The notes below the pieces were generated by a model. That model was not told the origin of the DNA, made no database searches, and saw only the letters and a program-made list of their open reading frames with translations. Shown here piece by piece: positions 59,645-64,000 of a stretch of DNA of 64,000 bases. The stretch is taken from the NCBI GenBank assembly GCA_963833585.1, contig CAWHYF010000005.1:1238208-1302207 (forward strand), in the 5' to 3' direction. Each line of letters opens with the position of its first letter. Position 1 is the stretch's first letter. A program made the position numbers and the translations under genes. Source of the stretch: Bog-756 sp963833585. GTDB lineage: Bacteria; Actinomycetota; Acidimicrobiia; Acidimicrobiales; RAAP-2.

Positions 59645-60005
59645 TCACCCGGAGTGGTCCAGGTCGAAGCGATCCGCCGTGAACAAGAACGTGCTCAGCT
59701 CCTGGCGGTCGAGTCCCCGGCCTTCGGAGGGATGGACGTTGGCGGCTATCCGACCGTCTCTATGTGCGAACCGGTAGAAGCCGCAAACCGTGGACAGGCG
59801 GCGGTCGATGGTTGGCGGAGCAAGGTTCAGCTCCTCCAGAGACGCCCGATAGAGTTCGACGTGGGCGCGCTTGGCCTCCAAGACCGCCAGACGGACATCG
59901 GTGCCCACTGGAAGTAGGTCCTGAGGTCGTAGCAATATGCGTCCAGTGTTCGGCCGCTGTACCTGGCCAGGAATGCTGCGGCTGGGACTTCGGCTTCATC
60001 GAAGA
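59645..60005 (-). pseudogene. Tyrosine integrase N-terminal fragment, broken
   Basis: Upstream frame: AAFLARYSGRTLDAYCYDLRTYFQW. Next frame: DVRLAVLEAKRAHVELYRAS, then LNLAPPTIDRRLSTVCGFYRF and DGRIAANVHPSEGRGLDRQELSTFLFTADRFDLDHSG, then stop at 59645. This is the SAM-like core-binding domain of a tyrosine recombinase (XerC/phage integrase type). It is split by a frameshift near 59910 and lost before the catalytic domain with its R-H-R-Y residues. It is the relic of a mobile element. No attachment site or tRNA is seen beside it. Confidence 0.75.
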
Positions 60006-60201
60006 GCGGTTCGGTGATTCGTCACCATCCCTCAGTGTGAGTCGAGATTGGCCATGGTCCTTCTTCCTGTTCGTCGAAGGACCACCAATACTGCGACAAC
60101 AGGGTGCCCACTAACACGCTCGCGTCAGCGAGCACCGGCTACCCCGAACGGCTGGATAACGCGACACACAGCCGGTGGTCAGAGACACCCTTTGTTCGGA
60201 G

Positions 60202-60474
60202 CTACGCCTCGGCCTCGACCTCGTGAACGTCGCTGCGGATGACTGGTGGACCCCCCGCCGGTGTCAGCGGGGCGATTGCAGCCGCAGCGTTCTCTTCGGT
60301 GTCAAAGACGACGATGCAGGTGCCGGTTCCGCTGCCGTCATTCATCCACATCCCCTTCTGAAAGCCAGGTAATGCTCTGGCCTCCGGTATTACGAAGTCA
60401 TTGAGAATCGAATGTCTATGCTGGCGATCTGAGTCTGAGTCGATCTTCACCTGAATCACAGCGGCATGGGCCAT
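60202..60474 (-). CDS. Small dimeric alpha-beta barrel protein (ABM-like)
   Basis: The protein has 90 residues from ATG 60474 with GGAGGTGA upstream. The pattern HAAVIQVKIDSDSDRQHRHSIL, VIPEARALPGFQKGMWMNDGSGTGTCIVVFDTEENAAAAIAPL matches the antibiotic-biosynthesis-monooxygenase/YCII-like dimeric barrel: a strand, a helix with PGF, two strands and a second helix. Its function is unknown. It stands alone. Confidence 0.8.
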   Translation of the reverse strand: MAHAAVIQVKIDSDSDRQHRHSILNDFVIPEARALPGFQKGMWMNDGSGTGTCIVVFDTEENAAAAIAPLTPAGGPPVIRSDVHEVEAEA

Positions 60475-60645
60475 GCATCGTCACCTCCGTAGCGGCTCTT
60501 CATGAATGATGACATGATCGCCTGCCCTACTCGTGCCGTTCGTGGGCGGTTAGCCGGGGCAAGCAGACCTCCCTCAATAACGCGCCCCGACCCGTTGATC
60601 TGGGGCAGGTTGGAGACCCACGCTAATTGCTGACCAACCGACGAC

Positions 60646-61200
60646 TTAGAAAATAAAGGGGATCAGCTTATTGGTTGAGCGCTTATATTCCGGATAGGTG
60701 TTGGGAAAGAGACGCTGCATGGTTTGTTCCTCGACGTTTGCGCTGTGGACGAAATAGGCGCCCATCAAGACGACTGCGACGAGCCAATACCAGCTGATAG
60801 CTATTGACGTTCCGATAGCTGCGAGGATGATTCCCGAGTAGATGGGGTTCCGGATGCACCGGTATGGACCAGTCGTGATTAGCTCGGCATCCATTTTCTC
60901 AGACATCGGGGTACCCCAGTTCCGCCCTAGATGGACTCGCGCCCACACGGCCAGCCCCAATCCGATCAAGAACAGCGCCATTCCGATGCCCTGGAGCACG
61001 GGGCTGCTCGCGGTGGCGTGGTGACCTTTCAGAACCCCGAAGCGAATAATCAAGTACACAATGACAAATACGGCGATCCTCAAGCCGAGGAACTGTCCCA
61101 TTCGCGACTGAGCCGCCCGCTTGGCGCTCAAGCCAGCTACCAGCCATGCCAACCAGAAAGCGATCCACAGGCTGTAGATGACGTAATCGATGACGTGCAT
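60646..61200 (-). CDS. Isoprenylcysteine carboxyl methyltransferase-family membrane protein
   Basis: The protein has 184 residues with about five helices. The cofactor-binding end is RVHLGRNWGTPMSEKMDAELITTGPYRCIRNPIYSGIIL, in which GPY...RNPIY is the ICMT/PEMT signature, followed by ANVEEQTMQRLFPNTYPEYKRSTNKLIPFIF. It probably methylates a lipid or small molecule at the membrane. It starts four bases after the stop of a 39-codon mini-gene and is probably coupled to it. Its base composition is lower in GC than its neighbours. Confidence 0.9.
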   Translation of the reverse strand: MHVIDYVIYSLWIAFWLAWLVAGLSAKRAAQSRMGQFLGLRIAVFVIVYLIIRFGVLKGHHATASSPVLQGIGMALFLIGLGLAVWARVHLGRNWGTPMSEKMDAELITTGPYRCIRNPIYSGIILAAIGTSIAISWYWLVAVVLMGAYFVHSANVEEQTMQRLFPNTYPEYKRSTNKLIPFIF

Positions 61201-61204
61201 GGAC

Positions 61205-61324
61205 TCATTGCCACCGTCGGGCGGCCGCAGTAGTGCCCCAGTCTGCGATCACCAAGGCCGAGACCAACACGGATGCCAAAGCGATCAGCGTCCCCTGGCG
61301 CTTCGAGATGGATGCGAATCGCAT
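61205..61324 (-). CDS. 39-residue membrane mini-protein, probably leaderless
   Basis: ATG 61324 opens 40 codons: MRFASISKRQGTLIALASVL, then VSALVIADWGTTAAARRWQ. One hydrophobic helix sits between basic ends. There is no ribosome site, but a strong promoter (61331-61359) puts the likely start point at the A of the ATG, so it may be translated without a leader. Its stop lies four bases before the methyltransferase start. It could be a small membrane subunit or a leader that couples translation of the downstream gene. Confidence 0.5.
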   Translation of the reverse strand: MRFASISKRQGTLIALASVLVSALVIADWGTTAAARRWQ

Positions 61325-61330
61325 GCTTTG

Positions 61331-61359
61331 AGTATTGGATCAGAAACTTCGATTGTCAA
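61331..61359 (-). promoter_or_regulatory. Promoter of the mini-gene / ICMT-family unit
   Basis: On the minus strand: TTGACA (61359-61354, perfect -35), 17-base spacer, AATACT (61336-61331). The expected start is seven bases on, at or next to the ATG at 61324. Confidence 0.6.
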
Positions 61360-61553
61360 CCAAGTTTACAGTTCCCTTACATCTTGGTTTGCCTGTCTTG
61401 CGGTCGCTCGAAGTGCCGTTGGGTGGCAGGTGATGATCGCCTCCGACCCGGTGTTCAGGGATACATCAAGGCCGACCGACCTTCGTTGCGGCTCAACTCG
61501 TCCTGCAATTCGGTCGATGCGACAGAGACCGTCATTGCGATCTAGGAGGCGAA

Positions 61554-61868
61554 GTGGAATTCACCATCGAGGTAGGCGACAAAGAAAAGCACCAGTTGCA
61601 TTTCCAATTCGACCAAGTGTTTGGCCAGGTGAGGATCGAAGTTGACGGCAAGAGCGTCGCTCAGGATTGGCGCCAATTCTCACTTCACAGGACTCGACGG
61701 TACGAGTTTTCTGTCGGCACCGGTGAAACCCACGACGTCGTCATTGATTTGACCAGAAAGGGCGTGGTTGGTGGGTTCAGAAGTCAAACCGCCCAGGCCT
61801 TGGTTGATGGAGAATCGGTGGGGACTTACGTCGGGAAAGTGACTGGCAAGACCACCAAAGCAGCCTGA
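61554..61868 (+). CDS. Hypothetical 104-residue protein
   Basis: The protein has 104 residues from GTG 61554, four bases after AGGAGGC. It is beta-rich: FTIEVGDKEKHQLHFQFDQVFGQVRIEVDGKSVAQD, then RRYEFSVGTGETHDVVIDLTRKG and a C-terminal QALVDGESVGTYVGKV. The layout (EV....H.l.f.fdq..g...i.vdG..v) resembles small beta-sandwich proteins of unknown role. It has no signal peptide. The excellent ribosome site supports it. Confidence 0.72.
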   Translation: MEFTIEVGDKEKHQLHFQFDQVFGQVRIEVDGKSVAQDWRQFSLHRTRRYEFSVGTGETHDVVIDLTRKGVVGGFRSQTAQALVDGESVGTYVGKVTGKTTKAA

Positions 61869-62198
61869 TCCCTCTCCAGGAGAATGGGATTTCGTCTTTG
61901 GTCCAGCGGTGTTCGGGAAGAGCGGGGGTCAGAGGTGGATGCATGATCGTGGCTGCGCAGGGGGCAGGCGACATTCCTGAGGAACCACCGATCTCCGAGG
62001 CTCGGGCGACGTGGCACCGCCAATCTGCCTCAGCTGCATGAGCTGAGAGTCGAGGGAGGCTCAGCTGCTTGAGCAAAGACCCAGCCCTCAGCCTTTTGAT
62101 CTGAGGACGATCCCGTCACCCTTTAGCATCGAGCCCCTTTCGGACGCACATAACCGGCATTCTGGATCACCCCAGACTTGGTTGCCCGGATCGCTCGT
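61869..62198. other. Gene-free interval with a hairpin
   Basis: The 330 bases between convergent genes hold CTCAGCT (62029-62035), loop GCATG and AGCTGAG (62041-62047), a perfect 7-bp stem, with a second related CTCAGCTGCTTGAGC 20 bases on. This may be a terminator pair. No gene is seen. Confidence 0.45.
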
Positions 62199-62855
62199 TC
62201 AGCGTTCCCATGGAGGAGGACGGCTGGCTCCTTCTGACGTCCACGCTGAAATGGGAGGAAGCGTCGACTGTTGATTGGATTGTGGGGAGATGGGGATGGA
62301 CCACGTCCGTTCAAGCCATTTTGCGACGACGCGCAGTTCTTCGCCTGGATCAAGTACGCCTGTATCGACTTCAAAGTCATAGCGCACTCCTTGGTGCACC
62401 GACTCTGCCTGATGACGAGCAGTGCCGGGAAGCCGGCTTCCTCGCCCGGCTTCCCTTTCGGCAGCGATCTCCGGAGCGCACCGCACGCCTACCCAAATCA
62501 CATCCAACCCGTGGAGAGCGTTGTTCCATCTGTGCTGATCGTCGACCCCATCAAGTGTCAGGTCGTCAAGCAGCACGTTGACGCCACTGCGTGCCAGAGC
62601 GGCCACGGCCATCTGGAAACCAGCGTAGAGCGACATAAAGAGCTCTCCGCGAGTGATCACGCCCTCGTTTACCGACAGACCCTCAGGATCGTTGATCATC
62701 TCAGGGGGCAAGGTCCAGATCAAAAGGTCGATTCCGAGAAGTAACCACGGATCGGGCAATACGGATTGGAGATTGCGCCCAAGCGTCGTCTTGCCCGCAC
62801 TCGATCCGCCATTGAGAAAGAGGATTCGACCAGGTTGGTTGTCGCCTCGTCTCAT
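62199..62855 (-). CDS. Chloramphenicol phosphotransferase-like kinase
   Basis: The protein has 218 residues from ATG 62855. Walker A is LFLNGGSSAGKTTLGRNLQ (G16-T24), followed by WLLLGIDLLIWTLPPEM with the likely catalytic D43, then FMSLYAGFQMAVAALARSGVNVLLDDLTLDG and WVGVRCAPEIAAEREAGRGSRLPGTARHQ, the standard CPT pattern. True CPT of Streptomyces phosphorylates chloramphenicol; most relatives have unknown small-molecule substrates. Resistance is possible but not shown. The last 30 residues are unlike the family. Confidence 0.88.
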   Translation of the reverse strand: MRRGDNQPGRILFLNGGSSAGKTTLGRNLQSVLPDPWLLLGIDLLIWTLPPEMINDPEGLSVNEGVITRGELFMSLYAGFQMAVAALARSGVNVLLDDLTLDGVDDQHRWNNALHGLDVIWVGVRCAPEIAAEREAGRGSRLPGTARHQAESVHQGVRYDFEVDTGVLDPGEELRVVAKWLERTWSIPISPQSNQQSTLPPISAWTSEGASRPPPWER

Positions 62856-62917
62856 GGTGATAACCGTAGGCCCTCCCGCCCGGCAATGGCCCCTTGAACC
62901 GGTGATAGGGGCGATCC

Positions 62918-63760
62918 CTACTTGGGCGCTCCGATGATGGCACGAGTGCTGCACAGCACTTCCAGTACCTGAGCATCGCCCGACGTTGTGAGGGCTGCCT
63001 GCCGCTGTGGCGTCAGGTTGTTTGTTAGCAATCTCCAGGCTTCATCCGTGCTCATGGTAAGTGTGGCCACCGTTCTGCCAGGTTCGGTGACAAAGGCCCA
63101 TTCCCGCTCCGAGGCAACGAGGTGCCACTTGATGGTCACGGTGCCCGAGATATCGATGGTCACGCTGTCTCCGGGTGGTCGTCTGACTGTGGACAGGCGG
63201 TACGGATAGGCCCACCGCAACCCGTCGAAGACTGGCCCGAGAATGTCGCTACGGAGGTCGGGAGTCTGGCCCAGTGCATCGAGGAGCTGCTGGCAATGGA
63301 TCCAGAACTCCGACAGCTCCCGCACGTGGTTCAACCAGAGGGGGGACGGTTCGGGTCCGGCCCACTGAACCTGGGCCGTTCGTTCCATTGGGTCCTGGGC
63401 GGCGAAGTGCTCCCCCAACTGTGGTCCGCTCCAGGTCAGCAGATCGATCGCCACTCTGGGGCTCAGTCCCCTGGTGGCTGAGACCCATTCCTGCATCAGT
63501 TCGTCCAGCCACACGATGAACTCGGACTCATCTGAACCATCGGGTGGCCGAGTCCCCAGGAAGTTGTCTCGATCACGTGACAGCATGCCGAGATCACCGT
63601 TGACCAGATGCCTTACCAGCCCAAGAACACTCCATCCGGGACACGCCGTCTCCTGGGACCAGTCGGTCGGGTCGAGCGAGTTCAAGAGCTTCAAGAGACG
63701 CCCTCGTTCAAGTCCGAACAGCCGAGAGGCATCGCCGGGAGGTCCGCCCACAACAGCCAT
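62918..63760 (-). CDS. Maleylpyruvate isomerase N-terminal family protein
   Basis: The protein has 280 residues. The N-terminal domain has LNSLDPTDWSQETACPGWSVLGLVRHLVNGDL (the PGWSV...HL metal-binding pattern), then LTWSGPQLGEHFAAQ and LNHVRELSEFWIHCQQLLDALG, where the second set of ligands lies. The C-terminal 110 residues (VTIDISGTVTIKWHLVASEREW, then ATLTMSTDEAWRLLTNNL) look like a sterol-carrier or SCP2-like domain. It is related in plan to the protein at 36229. The reaction is unknown. Confidence 0.85.
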   Translation of the reverse strand: MAVVGGPPGDASRLFGLERGRLLKLLNSLDPTDWSQETACPGWSVLGLVRHLVNGDLGMLSRDRDNFLGTRPPDGSDESEFIVWLDELMQEWVSATRGLSPRVAIDLLTWSGPQLGEHFAAQDPMERTAQVQWAGPEPSPLWLNHVRELSEFWIHCQQLLDALGQTPDLRSDILGPVFDGLRWAYPYRLSTVRRPPGDSVTIDISGTVTIKWHLVASEREWAFVTEPGRTVATLTMSTDEAWRLLTNNLTPQRQAALTTSGDAQVLEVLCSTRAIIGAPK

Positions 63761-64000
63761 TCGGCAATCCTCGCCTATCGCTGGCCAGTAGGCAAAGGAG
63801 TGCCATCAAGGTGTCGTTCATGGACAGGCAACTATCGCGAGCGCGAGCCTGCCGGACGGACGCACCCCTGCCTGACCCACACGTCACCCGGTGTGTCCTT
63901 CTGACCGGACGCACCCCCCACACGCCCCCCGCTCCCCGTAGCGGGCACCCGTCAGCTTCGGTGTGCGCTTCTGTCCGGTCCCGGGCCTCCTGTCCTCCTT
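63761..64000. other. End of window, no gene seen
   Basis: These 240 bases upstream of the leftward gene contain a CGGACGCACCC-type repeat (63857 and 63907) but no frame that I can support. Confidence 0.35.

Noticed and set aside
59645..60005. Active mobile element or prophage
   Set aside because: The integrase lacks its catalytic domain and is frameshifted; no transposase, phage structural gene or att duplication was seen.

Overview
The window reads as chromosomal DNA of a high-GC Gram-positive (actinobacterial) bacterium. GC content is high. Many starts are GTG or TTG behind purine-rich ribosome binding sites, and at least one promoter looks leaderless. Families common in Actinobacteria recur: DinB/maleylpyruvate-isomerase N-terminal proteins, VOC proteins, a LytR C-terminal protein and PP2C/SpoIIE phosphatases. 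The secreted proteins built from GYW..SDGGVF..G repeats, plus RCC1 and YVTN propellers, resemble what I know of Acidimicrobiia. That class assignment is inference. I saw no rRNA, tRNA, CRISPR array, intact insertion sequence or intact phage.

Left part (1-10.5 kb): a divergent amine-catabolism locus. An Lrp/AsnC regulator, a class III aminotransferase and a FAD amine oxidase-like protein run rightward. An aminobutyraldehyde-type dehydrogenase, an APC permease and alanine dehydrogenase run leftward. Together they suggest amine uptake, transamination or oxidation to an aldehyde, oxidation to the acid, and recycling of alanine to pyruvate. A long secreted FN3/repeat protein follows. Motifs centred on CCCGGG lie in pairs on both sides of it, one pair in the promoter of a P63C-domain gene.

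Middle (12-47 kb): mostly single genes or short pairs. They include panD, a DJ-1/GlxA pair, an alpha/beta hydrolase, an alcohol dehydrogenase with a VOC protein, a Crp-type regulator with an MBL-fold hydrolase, a pentapeptide protein with a YkgJ cluster protein, and an Atl-type alkyltransferase-like protein. Further right come an orphan FabH-like enzyme, an extradiol dioxygenase-like gene with a methyltransferase and nitronate monooxygenase, an SDR lacking the catalytic tyrosine, a large FtsX-type permease without a visible ATPase, a GH15 glucoamylase and a GAF-PP2C phosphatase.

Right part (47-64 kb): an accessory-looking region. Two secreted seven-bladed propeller proteins (RCC1 type and YVTN type) lie about 8 kb apart and share an almost identical C-terminal Ig-like module. 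Around them are a YtrA-like GntR regulator divergent from a membrane-anchored propeller protein, plus remnants of several genes: a truncated copy of the propeller gene, a Clp N-domain, a BNR/Ycf48-like fragment, a multiply frameshifted small protein and a tyrosine integrase. A lipase-like DUF3089 protein, DUF523, an ICMT-family methyltransferase behind a leaderless mini-gene, and a chloramphenicol-phosphotransferase-like kinase complete it.

Five otherwise good genes (near 16.6, 19.7, 23.5, 29.7 and 59.1 kb) are broken by single small frameshifts. This is either real decay or base-level errors, and raw reads would decide which.
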